A stretch of DNA of 40,317 bases from Streptantibioticus rubrisoli (GCF_024436055.1 NZ_JANFNH010000060.1:1-40317); one strand, 5' to 3'. Shown: positions 16,824 to 24,864, counted from the first letter of the stretch. Notes: generated from the sequence alone by a model not told the origin. A program made the numbers and translations.

Positions 16824-18440
16824 GTGCCAAGTGAAACACCCGAAGCGTCTATTCCAGCCCGGCCTCTGCCCCGGGCTCGGCGCCGGAAGGGCGTCCCGGC
16901 CAGCGCGCCGGGGATGCGCGCAGCTATCTATGTTCGCCTATCGCGCGACACAGAGGAAAGCACTTCGCCGGAACGGCAGAGGGCAGCGTGCGAATCACTG
17001 TGCGAAGCACGCGGATGGAACGTGGTCGCGGTCGAGGAAGACATCGACGTTTCCGGCTTCTCACGCGGGCTGGATCGTCCGGGGCTTCAGCGGATCTTGG
17101 CCCGTCTCGCCGAGTTCGACGTGATCGTCTTCTTCAAGATCGACCGGCTGGCACGGTCAACTGTGGACTTCGCCGAGATCATGAGGCTTGCCGAAGCTCA
17201 GAGCGTGGCGCTCGCGTCGGCGACTGAGCCGCTGGACCTCACATCGTCCATGGGGCGTGCCATGGCGAAGGTGATCGCGGTCTTCGCCGAGCTGGAGTCC
17301 GACACGATAGGGATGCGCGTCTCCAGCGCGCATGAGCACCTCCGGCGGGAAGGGCGCTGGACGGGTGGCCGGGTGCCGTTCGGGTACCGGGTGGTCCCTA
17401 ACCCGCGTGGGGCAGGGAAGGTGCTGGAGGTCAATCCCGATGAGGCCAAGACCGTCCAGAAGATCGTGAAGCGGGTCCTTGCTAAAGACTCGCTGATGAA
17501 GATCGCGGCGGACCTCAGCAAGTCGGATATCCCTTCTCCTGGCCACAGCTCGCGGCAGGGGACGGGAAAGCGCAGCGACTCCAAGCAGTGGTACACGAGT
17601 ACGCTGCGTAGCCTGCTCACCAACCCGCAGCTTCTCGGCCAGGTCATCGAAGATGGCAAGCCGATCTTGCGTACGGACGGTCTGCCGCTGGTGAACCGCC
17701 CGCCGATTCTGGACATGGACACCTGGCACGCGTTGCAGGACGAGCTGAAGCGGCGGGAGCACCGTGGTGATCAGCGGCGTGAAGGAACTTCGCTGCTGCG
17801 CGGCATCCTGCACTGTGGGGTGTGCGGTTCCCGCATGTACACGTTCACGGCCAAGGGGCTCGTCCGGTACCGGTGCATCGGGAGGTTGAAGCATCGGCAG
17901 CGGACCGGCGAGCAGGGTGCGTGCTACGGGCCGTCTGTGGCGGGAGAGACGACCGAAGCGCATGTGATAGCCGAATTCCTGGGCAAGTACGGCAACCTCC
18001 CCGTTGTCCGCATGGTCGAGCGTGCAGGGGAGGACTTCCGGCCGCAGATCCGGCAGGCGGAGGAAGCCCTGAGCGATCTCCAAAAGGACCGCTACGACCG
18101 AGGACTGTTCAAGGGCGACGACGGTGCGCAGCGTTACGCGGCGCAGTACGCAGAGCTCGAAGAGCGGCTGGCGGGCCTCAAGGAGAAGCAGCGCACCGCG
18201 AAGCCTGCCGGGAAGGAGGCAGTTCCGACGGGCAAGACCCACGCGGAACTGTGGAAGACAGAGGACACGGTAGGAAAGAGGGATCTCCTGTTGAACGCTG
18301 GCGGGTACGTGGAAGTGGCCCCAGCCAAGCGCGGTGGCAAGAAGCTGGACACGTCGCGGTTGTCGGTGTACTTCGGCGAGCAAGGCCACATGCGTCGTGC
18401 TGCTGCTGATCGCAAAGACGCTCCGGCCGATGGAGCCTGA
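16824..18440 (+). CDS. int: Large serine recombinase (site-specific integrase)
   Basis: A 538-aa phage-type serine integrase. The catalytic domain starts MRAAIYVRLSRDTEE, with the nucleophile at S40 if the GTG at 16824 is used, followed by SPERQR, EDIDVSGFS and FFKIDRLARS. The recombinase domain includes GRVPFGYRVV and the KQWYTSTLRSLLTNP stretch. The zinc-ribbon domain has C331 and C334 (CGVC), then YRCIGRL and GACYGP, followed by a coiled-coil segment (EEALSDLQKDRYDRG to LEERLAGLKEKQR). An ATG at 16914 is an alternative start, but a TAGGAT box 6 nt before 16824 favours the GTG. It adjoins attL and its start codon is only 27 nt from the divergent XPB start. It converges on the RDF gene across a shared terminator. 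Confidence 0.95.
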   Translation: MPSETPEASIPARPLPRARRRKGVPASAPGMRAAIYVRLSRDTEESTSPERQRAACESLCEARGWNVVAVEEDIDVSGFSRGLDRPGLQRILARLAEFDVIVFFKIDRLARSTVDFAEIMRLAEAQSVALASATEPLDLTSSMGRAMAKVIAVFAELESDTIGMRVSSAHEHLRREGRWTGGRVPFGYRVVPNPRGAGKVLEVNPDEAKTVQKIVKRVLAKDSLMKIAADLSKSDIPSPGHSSRQGTGKRSDSKQWYTSTLRSLLTNPQLLGQVIEDGKPILRTDGLPLVNRPPILDMDTWHALQDELKRREHRGDQRREGTSLLRGILHCGVCGSRMYTFTAKGLVRYRCIGRLKHRQRTGEQGACYGPSVAGETTEAHVIAEFLGKYGNLPVVRMVERAGEDFRPQIRQAEEALSDLQKDRYDRGLFKGDDGAQRYAAQYAELEERLAGLKEKQRTAKPAGKEAVPTGKTHAELWKTEDTVGKRDLLLNAGGYVEVAPAKRGGKKLDTSRLSVYFGEQGHMRRAAADRKDAPADGA

Positions 18441-18462
18441 CGAGGGCGCGGAAGTGTGAATG

Positions 18463-18505
18463 GGTGCAGCCCCTGCCGAACGATGATGTCGGCAGGGGCT
18501 GCACC
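18463..18505. terminator. Bidirectional terminator between integrase and RDF genes
   Basis: A perfect 17-bp stem (18463-18479 GGTGCAGCCCCTGCCGA with 18489-18505) and a 9-nt loop, followed by GTTTC. It lies between the integrase stop at 18440 and the convergent gene ending at 18522. Confidence 0.85.
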
Positions 18506-18521
18506 GTTTCTGACGTGATGC

Positions 18522-19061
18522 TCAGGCGGCTTCTTGTTCCAGTTGTTCGAGCCATGGCCCGATCACCTTGACGACTGGCCGACAGTAGGACAACGAAACG
18601 CCGCCCCGTGCGGTGAACTCGACGCGCTCTAGCAACAACTCGCCAAGAACCTCCCCACCGATGGAAGCGAGGGACTGTCGGAGGTCGGAGACGCTCTCGG
18701 CGAGATCCCAAGACGCGGACTTCAAGGAGAACGCCCCCAAGCCGTAGTCTTCAGCGAGACGGAAAGCGATCTTCGTTTCCGGCTGTGGTGCGCGGTGCTG
18801 ATCGCTGGTTGTCATACCTGCACTGACGGCACCGGGACCATCGATCACGATCCGCACGCTTGCTGATTGGGTATCCACCTCGAAGGCGTCCGCATCCGTC
18901 GTCCACCGCCTCTCAGGTAGACCGCCGAGAAGTTCAGCGACAACCACCGCGAGAGCCTTATTACGCGTCGTCACCCGCCAGCCCGACGCTGATACAGGCC
19001 CGGCCGCTGAAGTGCCTGAGGGATGGAAAGACCCCGCCAGTGGATGGGCGCGGTGGCTCAT
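18522..19061 (-). CDS. Probable recombination directionality factor (phiC31 gp3-like excisionase)
   Basis: A 179-aa protein whose C-terminal two-thirds follow the pattern I know from gp3-type RDFs of phiC31-class integrases: a beta strand then FRLAEDYGLGAFSLKSASWDLA, a helix ending in IGGEVLGELLLERVEF, and TARGGVSLSYCRPVVKV. Such proteins bind the serine integrase and switch it from integration to excision. The context supports this: it converges with the integrase and is the only small non-replication gene on that side. Its ATG at 19061 overlaps the stop of rep (ATGA), so excision factor and replication initiator would be made together. The N-terminal 40 residues are low in structure. The RDF call rests on pattern memory and position. 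Confidence 0.65.
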   Translation of the reverse strand: MSHRAHPLAGSFHPSGTSAAGPVSASGWRVTTRNKALAVVVAELLGGLPERRWTTDADAFEVDTQSASVRIVIDGPGAVSAGMTTSDQHRAPQPETKIAFRLAEDYGLGAFSLKSASWDLAESVSDLRQSLASIGGEVLGELLLERVEFTARGGVSLSYCRPVVKVIGPWLEQLEQEAA

Positions 19062-20641
19062 GGGCACACCTCCCCTTCGGACTTGAGCTGTAGGGCGTTG
19101 GTGCGGTTGTGGCGGACGGTTTCGGCGAGGAGTTCTTCGCCGGGGGTGTAGCCGGTGGTGAGGTATCGCCAGTCGGAGACGACGAGGGTTTCGGCCGGGT
19201 CGTGCGCCGGGTGCCCATTGCGGATGCGGGCTTGTTCGGCCGCGTGGGTGCGGCGCGCGTCTCGGAGTGCGCCGAGGGTGGTGGAGTAGCGGCGGGATTT
19301 GGTGGAGAAGTGGCCTCGGTGGCCGAGCATGTGTGCCCATTTCCATAGGTTGAGGTGGGCGAACTCGGGGTGTTGGCCGAGGTTCCAGCAGGTGCGGAGG
19401 AGTTGCCGGACGTGCCGGGTGACGGGGAGGGATGCGGGGAGTTCGGCGAGTCCGGTTCCGGTGCAGTGGGGGCATTGGGTGGGGTAGCCGGTGGGTGTGG
19501 TGGTGGCGCCGCGTCCGCGACAGGGAGTGCAGTACAGGGGGCGGTCGATGGTGCCGGAGTCTTCGGCGCCCTTGGTGGCGTATTTGGCGACGTAGGCGGC
19601 GACGCCTTGATCGGTCAGGGGTGCGTCGGTGTTGGCGGGGGCGATCTCGCGTACGTCGATCTGGGAGCCCCAGGTCACCTCCCGGTCCCCGATGGTGTCC
19701 GAGGCCACGGTGAGCCGGACACGAGTAGCCGCGGCGAAGATGGCGTCGGCCAGGAGTGCGGTGGTGGCCCAGGCGGGCGGGTGCTCGGTGCTGCCCTCGG
19801 GGCCATCCAGCCGGATCACGGCGTGGAAGTGGACCACGCCGCGTTTTTGGTATTCGGCGACCTTGGCGAACGACAGCCGGAGGTGACTGGCGAGGGCTCG
19901 CTGGGAGAGTCCGGCGCGGGCGGCGATCTCTCGGCGCAGGTAGGTGGTGAAGCGTGCCCACAGGGCGCCTGCGTGGGCGTTGAACAGGACCGATCCGCAG
20001 TAGTCGTAGGTGAGGGGATCGACCGGGGTTCCAAGTGCCGGGTCATCCTCGCTGTGCCAGGTGCCGCAGCGGCAGGGCCGTTGTAGTCCCGCGGGGGTGG
20101 TGGGCCGGTTGTGGACGGGGCCGAAGCTGGGCGCGGTGAGGGTGGCGAACACGCGCGGGTGAGTGGTGACGGTCTCGGGGACGGTCTTTCCGCCGACGAG
20201 TCCGGCGCGTATGAGGTGGTAGGTGTCGGCGGCGTAGACGCGTGAGCAGGTCGGGCAGCGTGAGGCGCGGCGGTTACCGCAGGCGAGCAGGAGTCGGCCG
20301 GTGGGCTCGTCGGCGGTGCGGTAGGAGTGCAGTACCTCCCGCCTGGTGGCGTCGTAGGTGGTGGTGTGGCCGACGAGGGCGATCGGGCGAGTGCAGCCGC
20401 CGAGGCGTTGGACCTGCTCGCGGGTGCGGTCGAAATCCGGGTGTGCGGCGAGTTCGAGCAGGTCCCGCACGGCGGGACTGACGATGTGACGAAGGTCGTG
20501 GGCGGTGTGCATGCGGAGGGAGTGCTTCCGTAAGGTTGGGCTGACCGCCCCGAGCAATGCGGGGGTACTGCTCGGGGCGGCCAGCCTCATGGGGTGGTCA
20601 GGGTGGTGCGGGTCGGCCGAGGTGGCCGGCGGGGGTCTCAC
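19058..20641 (-). CDS. RepSA-like rolling-circle replication initiator (HUH endonuclease)
   Basis: A 527-aa protein of the RepSA/pSAM2-type initiator family. A zinc-ribbon-like N-terminal part has ACGNRRASRCPTCSRVYAADTYHL. The HUH motif is H271-F-H273 in RGVVHFHAVIRLDG, and the catalytic tyrosine region is Y350 and Y354 in VAAYVAKYATKG. A second cysteine cluster follows (CTPCRGRG...CPHCTGTG, DnaJ-like). The GTG at 20641 has AGGAGG seven nt upstream. It nicks the origin and starts rolling-circle replication of the excised circle. It is 33 nt downstream of traB and overlaps the RDF gene, so all lie in one leftward operon. Confidence 0.9.
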   Translation of the reverse strand: MRPPPATSADPHHPDHPMRLAAPSSTPALLGAVSPTLRKHSLRMHTAHDLRHIVSPAVRDLLELAAHPDFDRTREQVQRLGGCTRPIALVGHTTTYDATRREVLHSYRTADEPTGRLLLACGNRRASRCPTCSRVYAADTYHLIRAGLVGGKTVPETVTTHPRVFATLTAPSFGPVHNRPTTPAGLQRPCRCGTWHSEDDPALGTPVDPLTYDYCGSVLFNAHAGALWARFTTYLRREIAARAGLSQRALASHLRLSFAKVAEYQKRGVVHFHAVIRLDGPEGSTEHPPAWATTALLADAIFAAATRVRLTVASDTIGDREVTWGSQIDVREIAPANTDAPLTDQGVAAYVAKYATKGAEDSGTIDRPLYCTPCRGRGATTTPTGYPTQCPHCTGTGLAELPASLPVTRHVRQLLRTCWNLGQHPEFAHLNLWKWAHMLGHRGHFSTKSRRYSTTLGALRDARRTHAAEQARIRNGHPAHDPAETLVVSDWRYLTTGYTPGEELLAETVRHNRTNALQLKSEGEVCP

Positions 20642-20674
20642 CGGGGTACCTCCTGGTGGTGAACTGGCCGGTTT

Positions 20675-22057
20675 TCAGGCCGCCTTGACGAACTCCGGGC
20701 CACCCGAGCCGGGTAGGAGGGTGGCGGGGTCGCAGGTCAGGTGGGCGCTTTGTTCGGCGATCCGGGCGGCGTCGTCCGGTTCCACGTAGGGGGTGCGGAC
20801 GCGGGTGAAGCCGACGCGGCCGGGCAGGGCCATGGACGCGACGCCGACATAGGCGGGGTCGCGAAGGCTGACCGGGCTGACGTCCGGCCAGTTGCGGATG
20901 TCGTCGCCCAGGGCGGCCACGGCGGCGTCAGCGGTGTTCTGCGCGAAGGACAGGTTCACCGGGCAGATATCGCGGATGAACGTGGGTAGGGCGTCGCCGG
21001 TGGCCTTCTGGGTGGCGAGGATGACCAGGATGCCCACGCTGCGGCCCTTCTTGACCAGGTGTTCCACGAGCCGGGCGTTCTCGTGCGCCAGCGCGGCCAG
21101 TTTCTTGGTCGCCGGGTCGCTGCCCTTGTGGTCACGGAAGTAGGTGTGTGCCTCGTCGATGACCAACACCACCAGCGGCCACGCCGGGGTGGGGCCGACC
21201 TTCCAGAAGTCGGTGGTGCCCAACGCCTTGCGGATGTGCGCGTACCGGCCGCGGTGCAGCTTCACCAGCTTGTGGAAGAGCCGGTTGGCCTCGGCCAGGT
21301 CGTCACCGACGAACGCGAACAGCCGGGAGGCGGTATCGGCGTAATCGCCTTCAGATGCGGCGGAGGCTTTGCCGTCGGCTACAGCGAACTGCACCGCATT
21401 GGAGGGTGCTAGGCGGCAGATCAGGCCGTTGATGAGCGAGGTCTTGCCGTAGCCGGGCAGGCCCGCCACCGTCACCCCCGGCACCTGCTTGAGCGGCAGC
21501 TTCACCGCAGTGGCGAACTCATCCGTCCCCACAGGCCATGTCCCCAAGTCCTTCGGCACCGTCCCGTCGGGGCGGTAGGCGGTCGTGGTGGCCAGTGGGT
21601 CGTAGCGCACCGCGCGAAGGGACAGCCAACCCGGCTGGTCCGGCAGAACTGAGATCCGGGGGCAGCGCCAGGTGTCGGCCAGATAGGGTGCGGCCTTTTG
21701 CAGTTCGGCCAGCCCGATGCCCGCAAGGGTGCGCATGCGCACGGTGACACCGGTGCGGTCCACGCGGGTGTGGATCTTGGGGACGAGTTCACGCACCTCG
21801 GGCTTGCGCCCGTCCTTGGTGGCGAGTTGCGCCGCTGTGGTGGGGGTGTGGTCCTTCACCGACAGACCGTGCATGGGGGCTTGCCGCTTCCAGGTCCGGC
21901 GGATGCGCCACTCAAGCCTCAAGCTGGCCCGCAACTCGTCATCGGCTCGCAGGTAGCGAACACTGGTGTGGACGAGCAGGCCGAGCAGGACCGCGGCGGC
22001 CAGCGCGGCCAGGGCAGCGGCGATGTGGGTGGGCGCGGTGGTGATGTCCGTCATCAC
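20675..22057 (-). CDS. traB: TraB/TraSA-type FtsK/SpoIIIE conjugal DNA translocase
   Basis: A 460-aa protein. One N-terminal membrane segment (ALAALAAAVLLGLLVHTSV, about residues 12-32) is followed by a cytoplasmic FtsK/SpoIIIE motor. Walker A is AGLPGYGKTS with K205 and Walker B is LVVLVIDEAH with D301 and E302. ILATQKATGDALPTFIRD is the sensor region of this family. In Streptomyces one such hexameric motor moves double-stranded plasmid DNA between mycelial compartments, recognising short repeats at the clt locus. The GTG at 22057 overlaps the upstream stop (GTGA); an ATG one codon on is equally possible. Its place between the HGFPPV-domain gene and rep matches known AICE order. Confidence 0.92.
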   Translation of the reverse strand: MMTDITTAPTHIAAALAALAAAVLLGLLVHTSVRYLRADDELRASLRLEWRIRRTWKRQAPMHGLSVKDHTPTTAAQLATKDGRKPEVRELVPKIHTRVDRTGVTVRMRTLAGIGLAELQKAAPYLADTWRCPRISVLPDQPGWLSLRAVRYDPLATTTAYRPDGTVPKDLGTWPVGTDEFATAVKLPLKQVPGVTVAGLPGYGKTSLINGLICRLAPSNAVQFAVADGKASAASEGDYADTASRLFAFVGDDLAEANRLFHKLVKLHRGRYAHIRKALGTTDFWKVGPTPAWPLVVLVIDEAHTYFRDHKGSDPATKKLAALAHENARLVEHLVKKGRSVGILVILATQKATGDALPTFIRDICPVNLSFAQNTADAAVAALGDDIRNWPDVSPVSLRDPAYVGVASMALPGRVGFTRVRTPYVEPDDAARIAEQSAHLTCDPATLLPGSGGPEFVKAA

Positions 22058-22455
22058 TGGCCCTGCTCTTCCTGGTAGAGGAAGCCGCGCAGGACCTCGG
22101 CCAACTGGATCTGGTCGAGGTGGAGTTCGACCGGCGGGAAGCCGTGAATGGCCAGGACCACGCCGATGCCTGCGAGGAGGTCTCCGCTCAGCCGGTAGTC
22201 GTCTTTACGGCGGGGCGGCAGCGGGTAGACGCACTCGCCAGAGATCTCGATATCCGAGCGGCCAGGCCCGTTATAGAGGAAGTCCAGGACAGCGGCGGCC
22301 AGTTGAGCGCGATCACCCGGCAGGCAGACGGGCGGGAAGCCGTGGGCGGCGATCTGAGCCGCGATGCTCTCCAGCAGCCCCGGGGAAAGACGGGAGTCAC
22401 CCTGCCTGCGGGGGAGGGGGTAGACGTGCTCGGTCAGGGGGGACAGGTTGCGCAT
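22054..22455 (-). CDS. Transfer-region protein with two tandem HGFPPV-type domains
   Basis: A 133-aa protein built from an internal duplication. Residues 11-63 and 76-128 each read VYPLP, a charged linker, RLS, a helix, HGFPPV, a D-x-x-QLA helix and FLY. The spacer (64-75) is Gly/Ser rich. A third copy of the same unit forms the neighbouring 76-aa protein at 22570. No signal peptide, membrane segment or catalytic motif is visible. The ATG at 22455 follows AAAGGAAC. It overlaps the traB start (GTGA/TGATG), so it is co-translated with the translocase and may assist transfer or replication. I do not recognise a named family. Confidence 0.8.
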   Translation of the reverse strand: MRNLSPLTEHVYPLPRRQGDSRLSPGLLESIAAQIAAHGFPPVCLPGDRAQLAAAVLDFLYNGPGRSDIEISGECVYPLPPRRKDDYRLSGDLLAGIGVVLAIHGFPPVELHLDQIQLAEVLRGFLYQEEQGQ

Positions 22456-22482
22456 GAGATGTTCCTTTGCGAGAGAAACAGG

Positions 22483-22544
22483 GGTGCGGCGGACCGCCCC
22501 GGAACAGGGGCAGGGCCGAGGGGGGCGGGGCGGACCGCCGCACC
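22483..22544. repeat. 18-bp inverted repeat inside the transfer operon
   Basis: Arms 22483-22500 and 22527-22544 (GGTGCGGCGGACCGCCCC and its complement) pair with a single mismatch around a 26-nt loop. Each arm contains GGCGG-A-CCGCC, itself a small palindrome. It fills the 114-nt gap between the 76-aa and 133-aa genes on the leftward transcript, so it may act as an attenuator, a processing site or a protein-binding site. Confidence 0.75.
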
Positions 22545-22569
22545 GAAAGGGGACAGGAAAGGGGTGGGG

Positions 22570-22800
22570 CTAGCGGCCCTGGTAGAGGAAGCGGTACAGG
22601 TGCATCCCCAAGGCAGCCTGATCCCGCAGGTCAGCGACCGGCGGATAGCCGTGCTGCTGGAGCACCAAGGCCACGTCAACGATCAGGCCGGGCGAGAACA
22701 GGTCGTCGCACTCCTCGGGCCAGGGCACCGGGTAGGCCGGATACAACGGACCGTCGCCGGGCAACGAGGCGGGCACGGGAGCAGGGGTGAAGGCAGTCAC
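22570..22800 (-). CDS. Small transfer-region protein with one HGFPPV-type domain
   Basis: A 76-aa protein made almost entirely of one unit of the domain duplicated in the next gene: AYPVP near residue 22, DLFSPGLIVDVALVLQQHGYPPV, then DLRDQAALGMHLYRFLYQGR at the end. The GTG at 22800 overlaps the stop of the upstream gene (GTGA at 22797-22800), so translation is coupled. A longer frame reaches 22983 but would run inside the upstream gene and lacks the family start. Function unknown; position and shared domain suggest it works with the 133-aa protein. Confidence 0.75.
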   Translation of the reverse strand: MTAFTPAPVPASLPGDGPLYPAYPVPWPEECDDLFSPGLIVDVALVLQQHGYPPVADLRDQAALGMHLYRFLYQGR

Positions 22801-23234
22801 TTGGTGTTCTCCGTCTTCTGGTTCGGGTTCGGGTTCGCCGACTTCACCGCCGAAGCGGCCGGAGAGGCCGCAGAGGCCGCGGCCGAAGGGGCGGGGGCGG
22901 CGGGGGCGCTGCTGACCTCGATAGCGGTGGCGCGGTAGGCGATGCCCTCGGCCAACTGGCCGTTGTTGTTCACACGCGCCCACGGGGTGGCGACCAGCCC
23001 CACGGGACGCACATACGTACCAACCGCAAGGCCCTCCGGGACACCCGACTCGGGCACGGCCATCTTCACCACCTCGGCCTTGCCCTCGCTGGTCTGCAAC
23101 ACGCTGACAAGGAGCAGCAATTCGCCGGTGGTGTAGTCCGTGGCAGGCTCGCCCGTCTGCCCGTTGATCTTCGGTTCCGTCAAGAGCGCGAGCATGTAGA
23201 CCTTGTTGCGGGTTGCTACGTCGATGGACTGCAA
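22797..23234 (-). CDS. First gene of the transfer operon; possible Pra-like or OB-fold accessory protein
   Basis: A 145-aa protein. I chose the TTG at 23234, which has AAAGGAA at good spacing and gives LQSIDVATRNKVYMLALLT; an open frame to 23339 adds residues without family character. The core is beta-rich: YTTGELLLLVSVLQ, EVVKMAVPE, GTYVRPVGLVATPWA, GIAYRATAIEV. The last 35 residues are an Ala/Pro/Ser/Asn-rich tail (SAPAAPAPSAAASAASP). Layout and composition resemble the Pra replication activators and small OB-fold proteins of Streptomyces mobile elements, but no motif proves it. It heads the leftward operon leading to traB, rep and the RDF gene. Confidence 0.7.
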   Translation of the reverse strand: MQSIDVATRNKVYMLALLTEPKINGQTGEPATDYTTGELLLLVSVLQTSEGKAEVVKMAVPESGVPEGLAVGTYVRPVGLVATPWARVNNNGQLAEGIAYRATAIEVSSAPAAPAPSAAASAASPAASAVKSANPNPNQKTENTK

Positions 23235-23672
23235 AGCAATTCCTTTCAAGAAGGCGCCCGTTTCACGCGAATTGGGCGCACGGGGCCAGCACCACAGCAT
23301 GGAGCGGTTTTCGCTCAGCGCCAGGCGCGGCAGAAACAAAGAGGGGAAGAGATCCGGCGGTCACGCCGCCGTGTCGGGCACGTAAGGCCCGCAGCACTAC
23401 ACAACGTCTATCGAGTCAGGCGACTCCTTTCACGAGCAGTAGACAGGCGAGTTCAACCACCACCCCATGCCGGGCGGCAGCGACGGGGAGGAGATTAGGG
23501 CGGAATTCCGGTTGCACCAAACGACCAAGATCAATTACCGGGATGTCCGCACGAACGGCCTGGACCAGACAGCACGAGACAAGACACCAGGCAGGTCAGC
23601 GGTGCACGCCGGGTGGTTCCAAAACCGTAGGCCCAGATCGGCCGTTGACCAAAAAGTTCAGCGTGAGGTATC

Positions 23673-23730
23673 GGAATCCGACCCTTCAAGGGGCCGGAAT
23701 CTGACCCCTCGGGGCGGAATCCGACCCCTC
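23673..23730. repeat. Three iterons of GGAATCYGACCCYTC
   Basis: Copies are at 23673-23687, 23696-23710 and 23716-23730, spaced 23 and 20 nt apart. Iterated short repeats near traB and rep genes are typical of TraB recognition sequences at the clt locus or of Rep-binding sites. The binding protein is inferred only. Confidence 0.7.
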
Positions 23731-23856
23731 AGACCATCAGCCATCCCAGATCAAGCCCGACACCTCCGTCCACTCCAGTCGTAGCTCGGCACAACAAAGA
23801 CAGCCCCCGCGTAGACGCCGAAGCGGCGGGAACACCATCAATGGATCCATACGAAG

Positions 23857-23880
23857 CCCGGTTTCGGTAACCGGGAAACC
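23857..23880. promoter_or_regulatory. Nested inverted repeats, candidate operator
   Basis: CCCGGTT (23857-23863) pairs with AACCGGG (23869-23875) over a 5-nt spacer. Overlapping it, GGTTTC (23860-23865) pairs with GAAACC (23875-23880) over 9 nt. Two interleaved dyads in one short site suggest protein binding. No adjacent gene is confidently called. Confidence 0.45.
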
Positions 23881-24815
23881 CGTGCTATGTTCCGCCGCGC
23901 ACCAACCCAGGAGTCGCAGAAAAGGCGACACGCTTCCGCGTCAACTCGGCGTGAACCAAGGCACATTCATGGCGTTCGAGAACCAGCGGCATCTGTCGCT
24001 CATCGGCGCATCCGGCCCCGGGTCATCCAAGGAATCGGCGCATGGCGGTCCATCGCCCGCAGACGCGGGGAGCCGAAGGCAGCACGAAGCGCCGAAGACG
24101 CCGCACGCCATGACGCACAAGACGACGCCGGAAATGAGGCGTGCGTTCAAACCACCATTACTGAATCAAGGGCGGTCCGCTGACGCGGCCCGCCGCGCGC
24201 CGCCCCCGGCCGCCGCCCGCTCCTGTCTACGCCCCGCTCGCAACGGCCCGTGACTGGCGCGCGAAGAAGCACCAAGGGCCGAACGGAACCCGCACGCCAG
24301 CCCGAAGTACGCCCCAGACAGGCACCGCCCAAGACTCACCCCCACGGCGAAACAGCGCCTCTGCCAGCCAAGGCACCCTGCACCACGGGCCAGGACAGCC
24401 AGCGCAATTCCGCGGTGGCCCAAGCACGAAGGCCCCAGGCATCACGCGCCTCCGAGGGGATCTTTACGTGCGGCGCGTGACACCTGGCGCCAGAAGGGGC
24501 CGCTCCAGCCCCACCCCGTCCCCCGAGCACCATGACAGGGAGGCTCGGGGAACTGTCCACCAGGGTTTCAGGCGCATCAACGAGCCCACCCGCGGCGAGG
24601 ACACGGCTCACCGCCGGTAGGTCGCGCCTGGGGAGAGCGACCCACCGCACCGGCCGCCCGTGCCCCCGCCGTGACGATCAGAGATGGAGTGGCCGGGACC
24701 GGCGGGGGTACAGGTGGCACACGCGCGCCTGATCGCTCGACGCACCCGCCATCGTGGCTCACTTTCCGTGGCTCAGGTCCGAACGGGCAACATCAGCAAA
24801 CTGCCACAATGACGA

Positions 24816-24845
24816 AACCCCGCCCGGCAGTCACCGGACGGGGTT
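24816..24845 (-). terminator. Terminator of the XRE-DUF397 unit
   Basis: On the minus strand AACCCCGTCCGG pairs with CCGGGCGGGGTT (one mismatch) around TGACTG, followed by TCG. It starts 20 nt after the DUF397 stop at 24865. Confidence 0.7.
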
Positions 24846-24864
24846 GTGTACGGGTGCGTGAGGC

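Larger units (their letters stand above)
23235..24864. other. 1.6 kb gene-poor region; candidate clt/origin and operon promoter region
   Basis: No open frame here has both a convincing start and consistent codon use. The best weak candidate starts at 23970 on the plus strand and is not called. The region lies between the start of the leftward transfer operon and the end of the XRE-DUF397 unit. It contains a CGGAATTCCG palindrome (23501-23510), GAGTC-AGGC-GACTC (23413-23426), three iterons (23673-23730), a nested inverted repeat (23857-23880) and an 8-bp stem with a 14-nt loop (24521-24550). Such a stretch is where a transfer locus or replication origin would be expected. Confidence 0.5.

Noticed and set aside
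16815..16824. GATCGCCTGG / GATCGCTTGG (29975-29984) as the att core
   Set aside because: The match has a mismatch, and joining there does not rebuild the XPB frame; TGGACGAT is exact and does.
14707..16839. 710-codon leftward open frame over the XPB gene
   Set aside because: It is out of frame with the helicase motifs and Arg/Gly/Ala-rich; a GC-rich shadow.
23970..24253. Rightward open frame of about 94 codons starting MAFENQRHLSLIG
   Set aside because: A weak AAGG lies upstream and the first codons look reasonable, but codon use decays in the second half and no family is recognisable. Not called.
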